Positions 42,494-51,781 are shown, counted from the first letter of the stretch. The stretch is 64,000 nt of DNA from RH-AL1 sp965198495 (GCA_965198495.1 CBDAPL010000001.1:1054001-1118000); one strand, 5' to 3'. Notes: generated from the sequence alone by a model not told the origin. Translations and numbers: made by a program.

Positions 42494-42676
42494 ATGGCGG
42501 CCAAGATACCGGTATCAGCCTTCGAGAAAGGGCAGGCCGCCGCGATCCAGGGCGAGCAGGCCTTGAATCCCTTCGTCCAGGGTTCGCCCGAGCACAACAA
42601 TTTCGAAGTCGGTCGCCGCTTCGGCGAGCAGCGGCTTCGCGGCCCCGGAAGTCTCGCCGCGGCGGCTTTGCGTTGA
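42494..42676 (+). CDS. RMF/CrpP-like microprotein A
   Basis: A 60-aa protein beginning MAAKIPVSAFEKGQAAAIQG. GGAG lies 7 nt upstream of this ATG; an earlier ATG at 42488 is only 1 nt from it. The core SAFEKG...A...G....NPF...SPEHNNFEVGRRFG follows the spacing of ribosome modulation factor and CrpP-family proteins (A-x3-G-x2-A-x3-G-x5-NPY, then an aromatic-x2-G helix). The next gene encodes a clear paralogue and overlaps it by 4 bp. RMF dimerises stationary-phase 70S ribosomes, and CrpP was reported to modify quinolones; neither function can be assumed here. The family call is by eye. Confidence 0.62.
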   Translation: MAAKIPVSAFEKGQAAAIQGEQALNPFVQGSPEHNNFEVGRRFGEQRLRGPGSLAAAALR

Positions 42677-42861
42677 ACGAGCGCCAACCGCATCCCTCCG
42701 CCTTCGAGCGAGGCCGGGAGGCCGGCGAAAACGGCTTGACCGAAGTCAATCCTTACCTGCCGACGTCACCCGATCACCATCATTTCGAAACCGGACGGAA
42801 ATTCGGCGCGCGCGGCAACCGCGCCGGCTCCTCGACGTATTGGCAAAGGCGGAAGACGTAG
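42673..42861 (+). CDS. RMF/CrpP-like microprotein B
   Basis: A 62-aa protein started by TTG within the stop of microprotein A (TTGA). Its core PSAFERGREAGENG, then VNPYLPTSPDHHHFETGRKFGARG, aligns without gaps to A over about 40 residues, with about 18 identities: SAFE(K/R)G, G, NP(F/Y), SP(E/D)H, FE-GR(R/K)FG. It carries a His triplet (DHHHF) where A has NN. Tail residues are basic (YWQRRKT). Tight coupling implies expression in fixed ratio with A. The frame upstream of 42673 is only the shadow of A. Confidence 0.6.
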   Translation: MNERQPHPSAFERGREAGENGLTEVNPYLPTSPDHHHFETGRKFGARGNRAGSSTYWQRRKT

Positions 42862-42884
42862 GCATCGATCAGGGGGAGAGGTTC

Positions 42885-44326
42885 GTGGCAAGCACAGTCG
42901 AGGCCGTCATCCGCTCAGCCGTCGGCAAGGGCGCCACTTTGCTGGCGGGCTACAACCGAAGGCGGATGACGCGCACCGGCGAGCCGCACCCCTTCCTGTC
43001 TGGCGTCCACGAGCCGATGACGCGGGAGAAAACGCTGACCGATCTCGTGGTCACCGGCACGATCCCGGCCGCGCTTGATGGACGCTACCTGCGCATTGGT
43101 CCCAATCCTGTCGATCTCGACCCTGCCGGCTATCATTGGTTCATCGGCGACGGCATGGTACACGCCATCGCCGTCAAGGGTGGCAAGGCCCTGTGGTATC
43201 GCAACCGCTGGATTCGCTCGAACGCGGTCGGCGCCGCTCTCGGCGAGACGCCGGCGCCCGGCCCGAGGCGCGGCCACGGCGATACCGTGAACACCAACGT
43301 CGTCGACATCGCCGGACGCACCTGGGCGCTGGTCGAGGCGGGCAGCTATCCCGTCGAGCTGTCCGACACGCTGGAAGACCAGCGGTACAATGCCTTCGAC
43401 GAGACGCTCGCCGGCTCGTTCACGGCGCATCCGCACCGCGATCCGCTGACCGGCGAGCATCACGCCATCGCCTACGATCCCTCCGCGCCCGAGGTCGTCC
43501 GCCACATCGTCATCTCGCCGGAAGGCAAGGTGATGCGAGAGGCCCCATCGCCGTCGAGCACGGTCCATCCATCCACGATTGCGCGATTACGGCGCGTTAC
43601 GCCATCATCCTCGACCTTCCCGTCACTTTCTCGCTGAAGGCGCTGATCGGCGGCCATCGTTTCCCGTTCGCCTGGAACCCGGCGCATCGCGCGCGGGTCG
43701 GTCTCGTGCCGCGCTTCGGGGCAGGTGACGTCATCTGGTGCGACGTCGAACCCTGCTACGTGTTTCACGCGGCGAATGCCTACGACGCGGCGGACGGCAC
43801 GGTGGTCCTGGACGTGGTCGCCTACGACACGATGTTTGCCGAAAGTCGCAGGGGTCCTGACGCGACGGGCCGGTTCGAGCGCTGGACCATAGACCCAGCG
43901 GCGCGAAGCGTGGCGCGGAGGATCGTCGATGCCAGCCCGCAGGAATTCCCGCGCACCGACGAGCGCCGGCTCGGCCAGCCCTATCGCTATGCCTACACCA
44001 TCGCGGTCCCCGACGACGGCAACGACCAGTTGATCGGCGCGACCCGGCTCTACAAGCACGATCTCGAGACGGGCGAACGCCAGACCCACGATTTCGGAGC
44101 GGGACGCTTTCCCGGCGAATTCGTCTTCGTGCCGGACGCGCCTCATTCGCCGGAGGATGGCGGCTGGCTCGTCGGTCTCGTCATCGACATGCCGAACGAG
44201 ACGACGGACCTCGTCATCCTGGCCGCAGGCGATGTCGAGGCGCCGCCCGTGGGTCGCATCCGCATACCGCACCGCGTCCCGCCGGGCTTCCATGGCAACT
44301 TCCTGCCCAGCCGCGCGACAGCGTAA
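42885..44326 (+). pseudogene. Carotenoid oxygenase (RPE65 family), single-base frameshift
   Basis: The GTG at 42885 (AGGGGGAG 6 nt upstream) opens a carotenoid/lignostilbene cleavage oxygenase of about 480 aa. Frame 0 reads HEPMTREKTLTDLVVTGTIP, LDGRYLRIGPNP, FIGDGMVHAIAV and FTAHPHRDPLTG, then loses sense at 43543-43546, where the run CCCC would need a fifth C. Reading on in the other frame gives IAVEHGPSIHDCAIT, VFHAANAYD and GFHGNFLP to the stop at 44326. All four iron-ligand histidines (AHPH, SIHD, VFHAA, GFHGN) are therefore still encoded, split over two frames. It may be a young pseudogene or a sequence error. Such enzymes cut carotenoids or stilbenes with Fe(II) and O2. Confidence 0.85.
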
Positions 44327-44328
44327 GG

Positions 44329-46191
44329 TCACGCGGCGCGGGCGGCGACGGCGTGGCATAGCGCCAGCAACTCGCCGACCGACAGCACCATGTGCTCCTC
44401 CTCGCCGGCCGCGCGCAGCGCCGCGAGGAGAGGGCTCGCGCGGTCGACATGCCAGAGGCCGACGACGATCATGGCACCGGGCATCTGCCGCTGGATGCGT
44501 CGGATGAAATACTGGATCCCGGCCACGTTGCTGCCCTGTTCGAGGATCGACAGGCAGCACAGACGGGTTCGAGCGAACTCGTTCGTCGCGCTGTGCAGCG
44601 AGCCGAGCACGAGGTTTGGTTCGACACGCGCGCCGAAGCCGGCGCCGCACAGGATCTGCACCGCCATCATCGCCGCGAGATCGTCGAGCTGACCGCGCCC
44701 GGGGATGCAGAGCACCGAACCGTCACCGCGCCAACCTTCCGCAACAGAATGCGGCGGTGCGGGCATGCCCGCTTCCACCCTCTCGGCCGCCATGCGCGCC
44801 AGCAGCTTCTCGATCTGGTCGTGGATCGCCTCGAGCCGTTCGAACGCCAGCGCGTCGCGCGCGAGGTCGCCCTGCGCGAGGGCAAGGCCGGGGAGCGCTA
44901 CCCTGTCGTAGTACTCGGTGAGTGACGAGGCGGCGATCTGCTTACGCGCGCCGGGCAGCAGCATGGCCGCCTGTCCCTCCAGAGCCCGCTGATAGAAGGT
45001 TTCCGGCGGCTCGAGCGGTGGCGTATCACCGAGAATGACGTCGAAAAACGCCAGCGCCTCGACGTGGCGTCCGATCACGACGAGGCAGACGGTCACCGGT
45101 GTCGCGATCAGCAGGCCGACCGGACCCCAGAGCAGGGCCCAGAACGCGGTCGCGACGATCACCGCGAGCGGCGAGAGGCCGGTGCTGTGACCATAGATCA
45201 AGGGCTCGACGACCTGGCCCATCAGCGCCTCGGCACCGGCGAAGAGAGCCAGGACGAAAAGAGCCAGGCCCCAGCCGGGAACCACGGCGATCGCGAGGAG
45301 GAGGGGCGGGATGACGGCGACGACGACGCCGATGAACGGCACGAACCGCATGATGGCGGCGAGGATCCCCCAGAGCAGGGGATTGGGAAGGCCCAGCAGC
45401 CATAGGCAACTGCCGATGACGACACCGAACGAGGCGTTGATCGCCAGCTGGAAGAGGAAGAAACGCGAGAGGCGGCTCGCCACGTCGTTCATCGCCAGGA
45501 TCGTGCGGTGGAGGTCTTGCCGCCCGACCAGCCGCACCAGGCGATCGCGGAGATCCTCGTTCGCCAGGAGGATGAAGATCGTGAAGATCAGCACGATGCC
45601 GGCGGTCGCGAGAGGCGCGAGGATCGGCTGCGCGACGGTGCGCGCCAGCGTCAGGCCGGAGACGTCGAAAAGGCCGAGCGCCGCCGCGGGCCCCGGGCTG
45701 ACCTTGTTGGCGACCCGCTCGGTGGCGGCTGGTACCGCCGAGAAGCCTCGCGTGAAATCCTCGATGACGCCGACGCGGTGGGTGAGCGCCTCCCATTTGG
45801 TCATCACCGTGGTGCGGTATTTCGGCAGGCTGTCGGCGAGCGAAGCCGCCTGTCTGCCGACGATCGTGCCCAGCCCGCCGATGGTCCCGAACGCCAGAAG
45901 GACGACGATCAGCACCGCGATCACGCGCGGAAGTCTCAGGCTTTCGAGCAGGCTGCGCGCTGGCGCCAGGACGAAAGCCAGCAGGCACGCCAGCACGAGC
46001 GGGACCATGAGCTCCTGGCCGTAGTACAATGCGGCCACCAGGATGGCGCCGGCGTACAAGACCGGCAGCACCGAGCGGGCCTTGACGGGGTCGCGTACGA
46101 TGACATCCTCTGGCGCCGACTGTTCCAATTCGCGTTTTCTCGCTGTAGAACTATGATGTGGTCTTTCGCTCGCTCGGCGACTGCTTAGCAT
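44329..46191 (-). CDS. AI-2E/PerM-family membrane protein with extra C-terminal domain
   Basis: A 620-aa protein. The first about 390 residues are a PerM/AI-2E exporter-family domain with about eight helices: LPVLYAGAILVAALYYG, VIAVLIVVLLAFGTIGG, then the paired LWGILAAIMRFVPFIG and GLSPLAVIVATAFWALLWGPVG typical of the family. The final about 220 residues are cytoplasmic: a linker helix (LEAIHDQIEKLLARMAAE), then alternating strands and helices such as SVLCIPGRGQLDDLAAMMA and AMIVVGLWHVDRASPLLAAL, resembling a Rossmann-like (B12-binding-like) fold without the cobalamin His. I start at ATG 46191 to avoid overlap with the divergent response regulator; the frame extends to 46254. The transported compound is unknown. 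Confidence 0.87.
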   Translation of the reverse strand: MLSSRRASERPHHSSTARKRELEQSAPEDVIVRDPVKARSVLPVLYAGAILVAALYYGQELMVPLVLACLLAFVLAPARSLLESLRLPRVIAVLIVVLLAFGTIGGLGTIVGRQAASLADSLPKYRTTVMTKWEALTHRVGVIEDFTRGFSAVPAATERVANKVSPGPAAALGLFDVSGLTLARTVAQPILAPLATAGIVLIFTIFILLANEDLRDRLVRLVGRQDLHRTILAMNDVASRLSRFFLFQLAINASFGVVIGSCLWLLGLPNPLLWGILAAIMRFVPFIGVVVAVIPPLLLAIAVVPGWGLALFVLALFAGAEALMGQVVEPLIYGHSTGLSPLAVIVATAFWALLWGPVGLLIATPVTVCLVVIGRHVEALAFFDVILGDTPPLEPPETFYQRALEGQAAMLLPGARKQIAASSLTEYYDRVALPGLALAQGDLARDALAFERLEAIHDQIEKLLARMAAERVEAGMPAPPHSVAEGWRGDGSVLCIPGRGQLDDLAAMMAVQILCGAGFGARVEPNLVLGSLHSATNEFARTRLCCLSILEQGSNVAGIQYFIRRIQRQMPGAMIVVGLWHVDRASPLLAALRAAGEEEHMVLSVGELLALCHAVAARAA

Positions 46192-46224
46192 AGCGGCGCG
46201 CGTCACGATCCATCGGGGCCGAAC

Positions 46225-46602
46225 ATGACCAAAATCCTCCTCGTCGAGGATCATGAAGAACTATGGGACTTCCTCTCCCGACGCCTGCGTCGGCGAGGGT
46301 TCGAGGTCGTGCTCGCCCACAACGGTCAGCAGGCCCTCGATCAGGTCGCGGCGGAAACACCCGATCTGATGCTGCTCGATATGGACTTGCCGATCATGGA
46401 TGGCTGGACCGTCGCGCGGACTCTGCGCCAGCAGGCCAACAGGATTCCGATCATCGCCTTGACCGCCCACGCCATGAGTGGCGACCGCACCAAGGCGCTG
46501 GACGCCGGTTGCGACGAGTACCATCCCAAACCCGTCGACTTCAGCCGTCTCCTCAACCAGGTGGACGAGGCGTTGCTGAAGCGCGAGGAAGCGGGCGGCT
46601 AG
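46225..46602 (+). CDS. Single-domain response regulator
   Basis: A 125-aa CheY-like receiver with no output domain: KILLVEDHEELWDFL with the acidic pocket, phospho-acceptor Asp52 in LMLLDMDLPIMDG, Thr in IIALTAHAMSG and Lys in DEYHPKPVDF. It lies between the membrane protein gene (divergent, 33 bp between the starts) and the hybrid kinase gene, with which it converges by a 4-bp overlap. It is a probable shuttle in a phosphorelay with the two kinases. Confidence 0.92.
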   Translation: MTKILLVEDHEELWDFLSRRLRRRGFEVVLAHNGQQALDQVAAETPDLMLLDMDLPIMDGWTVARTLRQQANRIPIIALTAHAMSGDRTKALDAGCDEYHPKPVDFSRLLNQVDEALLKREEAGG

Positions 46603-48941
46603 GCTTGTTCCACCGCGCCGGAGCCGAGCCGCCTGAGCTTTTCGGCAAGGTCGCGCATGCTTGTGTCGCCCTTGTTGAGCACCTGATTGGCGCCGCGCAG
46701 GCGCCGACGGTCCTCGGCGGTGAGATCGAGCGCCGTCAGCACGACCACCGGTATCGCGCCGCAGCCGGGTCGGGCGCGCAGTTCGCGCAGGAAGTCGAAC
46801 CCATCCATCAGCGGCATGTTGAGATCGAGCAGGATGACGCGCGGGATCGATTTGGCGACCTGATCCAGTCCCTCGCGACCGTTGGCGGCCTCGACGACGC
46901 TCCAGCCGTTCTTCTCCAGCGCCTGCCGTGAGCGGTAGCGCGTATCGGCCTCGTCGTCGACCACCAGCACGTCGCCTTCGGCGTCTCGGAAGCCTTCCAT
47001 CACGTGACGCAGCCTGTTCCAGTCGACCGGCTTGATCACGTAGTCCGCCGCCCCAAGCGAGGAAGCCAGGGCCCGTTCGGTGACGAAGGTGACCATCACA
47101 ACCGGCACGGACGCGAGCTCCGGATCCGCCTTCAGCGCGCTCAGCACCGACCAACCGTCCATGCCGGGCATGGTCACGTCGAGCAGGATGGCGCGCGGCT
47201 TGAGGCGTCGCGCCAGGGCGAGGCCGCTCGGGCCGTCCGCGGCGGTCCGCGGCGCGTAGCCCTCCCGAAGCAGGAAGCGGCTCATCAAATCGCGTTGAGT
47301 CTCGTCATCATCGACGACCAGCACGACCTCGCGACCGCTCATGTCCTCCAGCTCGGCGATCGGTGCGGCCGACTGGTGCACCGAGGGTCCGTCGCCAAGC
47401 ACAGCGGGAAGCACGACCTCGAAGGTGCTCCCTTGCCCCTGGTGCGAGCGGACCTCGACCTCGCCGCCGAGCAGGGACGCGAATGCCTTGGTGAGAGCGA
47501 GGCCAAGGCCGGTGCCGCCGAACTGGCGCGTGGTCGAGGCGTCCGCCTGCTGGAAACGCTGAAACAATTTGGCGAGCTGGTCTTCGCTCATGCCGATGCC
47601 GGTGTCGCTGACGACGAACCTCACGCGATCCATCTTGCCCGCCCGGACCTCGCGCGCGACGGCAAGCGTGATCGTGCCGTTCTCCGTGAATTTGGCGGCG
47701 TTGCTGAGCAGGTTGAGCAGCACCTGGCGCACGCGCGTCACGTCGGAATGCATCGTGCCGAGGTTATCGCCGAGCCGCAGCTCGAGCGTGTTGCTCTTCT
47801 TGTCCATCAGGGCGCCGACAGTCGAGGCGACGTCCTCGGCCATCTGCGCCAGATCGAAGGTCTCGGTGAAGGCCTCCATCTTGCCGCTCTCGACCTTCGA
47901 GAGATCGAGCACGTCGTTGATGAGACCAAGCAGATGGCGGGCGTTGCCCTCGATCTTGTTGACGTCGCGCGCGAGGTCGCTTGGTTCGACTCCCTCCTCG
48001 ATCTCCTCCGCCAGCATCTCGGCGTAGCCGATGATCGCCGAGAGCGGCGTGCGAAGTTCGTGGCTCATGTTGGCGATGAACGTGCTCTTGGCGCGGTTGG
48101 CGGCCTCGGCCTCATCGCGCGCCGCTTCAAGCCTGTACTCGGCATCGCGGATGTCGGTGATGTCCGTGTTGGTGCCGAACCAGCCGAGCAGTCGACCGCG
48201 CGGATGCGCCTCGTCGGGATCGTCGTGGATCGGCATGGCGCGCGATAAAAACCAATTGTAATCGCCATCGCGCGAGCGCAGCGGGAACGTATCCTCCCAC
48301 GAGTCGGCGCTCGTAACGGAATGGCGAAAACGGCGTTCCACGCGGTCCACATGGTCCGGATGATGGACCATCCGCCAGCCCCATCCCTCCATTTGCGCAA
48401 ATGTGGTGCCGGTATAGTCGTACCAGCGCTGATTGTACCAGACGATCGATCCCGTCGCGTCCGTCATCCAGCTAAGCTGGGGAATGCTGTTGGCGATGGT
48501 ACGAAAGCGCGCCTCGCTCTCGCGGGCGTTCTGGTCGGCGCGTCGCCTCTGCGCGTCGGTGCGGATCGCCGCGTCCGAGAAGGTGACGATGGTGCCAGCG
48601 GCCTCGCCGTCACCGCGCGGGAACGCCGAACAATCGGCGATGAGCGGGGATCCGTCGCGCCGCCAGAGCGTCTCCTTCGTGAGCTTGACGGTGGTGCCGG
48701 CGACGATCGGACCCATCAACGGTGATTCGGTTTGCGGATAGGGCAAACCGTTCGCGTGCTTGTAGTGGATGGCCTCGTGGATGTTGCGACCGAGGAGATC
48801 GTCCGCACGCTCGTAGTCGAGCATCCGCAGGGCCGCATCGTTGATGAAGAGGCAAGTCCCATCCGTGTCGATGCCATAAACGCCGTCGGCCAGCCCGTTC
48901 AGAAAAGCCCAGGCCGATGGATTGGACGCCGCGGGCTTCAT
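46599..48941 (-). CDS. Hybrid histidine kinase: PAS-PAS-HisKA-HATPase-REC-REC
   Basis: A 780-aa soluble sensor kinase without membrane helices. PAS1 is about residues 10-128 and PAS2 about 143-268 (ending GTNTDITDIRDAE). The dimer/phospho-acceptor His294 is in NMSHELRTPLSAI, followed by the ATPase N-box LLNLLSNAAKFTENG and the G-boxes SDTGIGMSEDQL and GGTGLGLALTK. Two receivers follow, REC1 with Asp588 (LLDVTMPGMDG) and REC2 with Asp706 (LLDLNMPLMDG). No Hpt or DNA-binding domain. Its start overlaps the stop of the upstream kinase gene (ATGA), so both are made together. The signal is presumably intracellular (redox, light or a metabolite); no cofactor motif is evident. Confidence 0.93.
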   Translation of the reverse strand: MKPAASNPSAWAFLNGLADGVYGIDTDGTCLFINDAALRMLDYERADDLLGRNIHEAIHYKHANGLPYPQTESPLMGPIVAGTTVKLTKETLWRRDGSPLIADCSAFPRGDGEAAGTIVTFSDAAIRTDAQRRRADQNARESEARFRTIANSIPQLSWMTDATGSIVWYNQRWYDYTGTTFAQMEGWGWRMVHHPDHVDRVERRFRHSVTSADSWEDTFPLRSRDGDYNWFLSRAMPIHDDPDEAHPRGRLLGWFGTNTDITDIRDAEYRLEAARDEAEAANRAKSTFIANMSHELRTPLSAIIGYAEMLAEEIEEGVEPSDLARDVNKIEGNARHLLGLINDVLDLSKVESGKMEAFTETFDLAQMAEDVASTVGALMDKKSNTLELRLGDNLGTMHSDVTRVRQVLLNLLSNAAKFTENGTITLAVAREVRAGKMDRVRFVVSDTGIGMSEDQLAKLFQRFQQADASTTRQFGGTGLGLALTKAFASLLGGEVEVRSHQGQGSTFEVVLPAVLGDGPSVHQSAAPIAELEDMSGREVVLVVDDDETQRDLMSRFLLREGYAPRTAADGPSGLALARRLKPRAILLDVTMPGMDGWSVLSALKADPELASVPVVMVTFVTERALASSLGAADYVIKPVDWNRLRHVMEGFRDAEGDVLVVDDEADTRYRSRQALEKNGWSVVEAANGREGLDQVAKSIPRVILLDLNMPLMDGFDFLRELRARPGCGAIPVVVLTALDLTAEDRRRLRGANQVLNKGDTSMRDLAEKLRRLGSGAVEQA

Positions 48942-51319
48942 GGTGTTGTCTCGTTGATCATCAGTTTGATCCGGCTTGCCAGCGTTTCCATCGCGAAGGG
49001 CTTGGTCAGCACCTGCATGCCAGGTTCGAGGTGGCCGTGGTTCAGGACCGCGTTCTCGGCGTAGCCGGTGATGAAGAGGATCTTGAGGTCCGGCCGCAGC
49101 GCCCGACCAGCCTCGGCGACCTGGCGGCCGTTCATGCCGCCGGGGAGTCCAACGTCGGTGACGAGCAGATCGATCCGATCGTTCGATTGAAGGTGCTTGA
49201 GACCGGTGGCGCCGTCGACCGCCTCGATGGCGTGGTAACCCAGATCCTCCAGCACTTCCGTGACCAGCATGCGGATCGTCGCCTCGTCGTCAACGACAAG
49301 GACGGTTTCGCCCGCTTCCGAGCGTGGGGCCACCGTCAGATCCTTTGGCGCGGTGACGCTTTCCGCCGGACCGAAGTGCCGAGGCAGGAGAATGCGCAAG
49401 GTTGTCCCCGAGCCGACCGTCGAATGAACCCTGACCTGACCGCCCGATTGGCGCGCGAAACCGTAGATCATCGAAAGACCGAGCCCGGTGCCCATGCCCA
49501 GCGGCTTTGTGGTGAAGAAGGGATCGAAGATGCGCTCCATGACGTGCGGCGGCATCCCCATGCCGTTGTCGGTCACGCTGAGCGCCACGTAGTCGCCGGG
49601 CGCCAGATCGCGCCCGCTCGCGTTACGCGCGTCGAGGCGGACGTTCTGCGTCTCGACGCTGATCCGCCCGCCCTCCGGCATCGCGTCGCGGGCATTGATG
49701 CAGAGGTTGAGCAGCGCGTTCTCGAGCTGGCTCGGATCGACGAGGATCGTCCAAAGGTCGCCGGCCGTGACGACCTGCACCGCGATCTCTGGGCCGACAG
49801 TGCGCTTGAGCAGATCCTCCATGTCACGGACGAGATGGTTGGCCTCGATCGGCTTGGGATCGAGCGTCTGACGGCGCGAGAAGGCCAGCAGGCGATGCGT
49901 CAAAGACGCGGCTCGCGCGGCAGCCGACTGTGCCCCTGTCACGTAGCGTTCGACGTTCTCCAGACGGCCCTGCGCCATGCGAAGCTGCAGGAGATCGAGA
50001 CTGCCGGTTATGCCGGTCAGGAGATTGTTGAAATCATGCGCCAGGCCACCGGTGAGCTGTCCCACCGCTTCCATTTTCTGCGATTGGCGCAACGCCTCCT
50101 CGACCGCACGCTGCTCGGTGATGTCGCGGCCGCAGAGGAGTACGAGGCCTTCCTCTTCGTTTGAATAATCGAGCGGTGCGCCCACGACCTGTATGTAGAT
50201 GGGCTCTTCCTCCACCGTGAGATGGGCGAGGTAGTTCACGGATTTGCCGGTCCGCAGGCATTTGCGCACCTCGAACTCGATCTCTTCGGCCGCCGCCGCC
50301 TCGACCACCCCGTTGGGCGGGCGCCCGATGATCGCCGACCGCTCGGTCGCGTGCAGCGCCAGCGCCGCTGGATTAAGGTCTTCGTAGATGAGGCCTTCGT
50401 CTTTCGACAGGCGCATGAGGTAGAGGTAGTCGGGGCTGAAATCGAAGTAGGCCTGGAGCCGCGACTGGGTCTGCTTGACCTCGTGGAGCTGGGTGAAGAT
50501 GTCCTGCTCGAGTTGCTCGTTGTCGCGCGCCAGGGCGTCGGCGACGGTCTTCAGCCGGTCGATGTCGGTGAAGCTCCCGACCCAGCTTTCGACGACCCCA
50601 GCCTCGGATCTCACAGGGTCGGCGCGTCCGAGATGCCAGCGGAAATCACCGTTCGCTCCACGCAATCTAAACTCAAGCTCGAAGGCCTTGCCGGACTCGA
50701 GTGAATCTGACCATCGCCGGCCGGCGGTCCGCGCGTCGTCGGCGTGCAACGAATCGAACCAGCCTCTACCGGCCAGCGCCTCCAGCGGGCGACCAGTGAA
50801 CGCGATCATGCGGGCGCCGCACCAGTCGACCTCACCATCGGCGCGCGCGGTCCATACCATGTTGGGCACGGAGCCCGCGACAAGCCGGAGATGGTCGTCG
50901 GGGGTCGTCTTCAGCTCCCGCGGCGGGCCGGCGGCGCGCGCCGCGACGACGACCTGTCGGGCCGCGTCGGCAAACCGCAACGGCGCGAAGCTCAGTTCCA
51001 GCCGGGTTGTCTGTCCTTCGTTGGCGAAGGCGCATTCGACATGTCTTAAGCGCCCGCTCGCCGCCTCCGCGATCGCCACGCGGAGTTCGCGTACCTCCGA
51101 TGCGGAGAAACACTCCGTGAACCTCCTGCCGACAAGGTCGCCAGCCGACGCGCGCCCGTAGAGGGCGAGACCGGCGCGGTTGACGATCTCGACGATGCCA
51201 TCCGCCGACAGGATCACCATGGCATCCGGATTTGCGGAGAGAGCCGTGACGATGGCCTGTTGGCTCGACGATGACTTGACCGACACGCTTTCGCTCAGCC
51301 CTTGATCGTAGGTCGTCAT
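48938..51319 (-). CDS. Hybrid histidine kinase: PAS-PAS-PAS-HisKA-HATPase-REC
   Basis: A 793-aa soluble kinase. Three PAS-like regions are seen at about 20-130, 140-255 (ending VGSFTDIDRLK) and 285-405 (ending LLCGRDITEQR), the first being weak. His428 lies in GGLAHDFNNLLTGI, the FixL/blue-light-kinase type of phospho-acceptor box; the ATPase has NARDAMPEGG, DNGMGMPPHV and GTGLGLSMIYGF. A C-terminal receiver begins ETVLVVDDEATIRML, with the Asp in LLVTDVGLPGGMNG. It is the first gene of a two-kinase operon. No Cys of the LOV type (NCRFLQ) and no heme-binding His pattern is apparent, so the signal is unknown. Confidence 0.92.
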   Translation of the reverse strand: MTTYDQGLSESVSVKSSSSQQAIVTALSANPDAMVILSADGIVEIVNRAGLALYGRASAGDLVGRRFTECFSASEVRELRVAIAEAASGRLRHVECAFANEGQTTRLELSFAPLRFADAARQVVVAARAAGPPRELKTTPDDHLRLVAGSVPNMVWTARADGEVDWCGARMIAFTGRPLEALAGRGWFDSLHADDARTAGRRWSDSLESGKAFELEFRLRGANGDFRWHLGRADPVRSEAGVVESWVGSFTDIDRLKTVADALARDNEQLEQDIFTQLHEVKQTQSRLQAYFDFSPDYLYLMRLSKDEGLIYEDLNPAALALHATERSAIIGRPPNGVVEAAAAEEIEFEVRKCLRTGKSVNYLAHLTVEEEPIYIQVVGAPLDYSNEEEGLVLLCGRDITEQRAVEEALRQSQKMEAVGQLTGGLAHDFNNLLTGITGSLDLLQLRMAQGRLENVERYVTGAQSAAARAASLTHRLLAFSRRQTLDPKPIEANHLVRDMEDLLKRTVGPEIAVQVVTAGDLWTILVDPSQLENALLNLCINARDAMPEGGRISVETQNVRLDARNASGRDLAPGDYVALSVTDNGMGMPPHVMERIFDPFFTTKPLGMGTGLGLSMIYGFARQSGGQVRVHSTVGSGTTLRILLPRHFGPAESVTAPKDLTVAPRSEAGETVLVVDDEATIRMLVTEVLEDLGYHAIEAVDGATGLKHLQSNDRIDLLVTDVGLPGGMNGRQVAEAGRALRPDLKILFITGYAENAVLNHGHLEPGMQVLTKPFAMETLASRIKLMINETTP

Positions 51320-51577
51320 GCCATAGGGCTACGGGTTAGCCCGGCCGCGTGCAAGCGTATCTGCGCGACATCGCGTCGGCGCGGCACATTCCTGATGATT
51401 GGTGATCGTGTCGATCTCGCGATTGCGGCGCTTGGCGCGCCCTTAAGAGCTGTGGAGAAGCTCCAGCCGCAAGCCTGCGAATGCGACGTAAGCCCACGCT
51501 GAGAGGCGGCGCCGATATCATCGACAGAGCACGCGGCTGGAGGGCGGTCGCGGCGTTGCGCTACCCGCTAGAGGACC

Positions 51578-51781
51578 TCAGGTCATTCCCACAGTGTCGC
51601 TCGTATAAGCTTCAATCTTGATCGCGGCGCTATCGATCTGGTCAGCGGCGTTGAGCAGGTTTTCGAGGGCGCCATCCGTCGCGTCGCTGCGCGCCATCTT
51701 GCGAAGAACTCTGGCAATCGTGCGAAGGAGGTTGGTTAAGACCACGAATTGGTTCACGGCGCGTGTCCAGCAAGGCTTCAT
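51578..51781 (-). CDS. Doubtful small ORF, unknown
   Basis: The 67-aa frame from ATG 51781 reads as amphipathic helices (FVVLTNLLRTIARVLRKMA, then LLNAADQIDSAAIKIEAY). GAGG directly abuts the ATG, which is too close for a good ribosome-binding site; GTG 51757 is another start and the frame stays open to 51835. Nothing known is recognised. It is the only plausible coding content in the 559-bp gap between the kinase operon and serC, a region otherwise without visible signals and somewhat richer in A and T around 51770-51870. Confidence 0.25.
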   Translation of the reverse strand: MKPCWTRAVNQFVVLTNLLRTIARVLRKMARSDATDGALENLLNAADQIDSAAIKIEAYTSDTVGMT

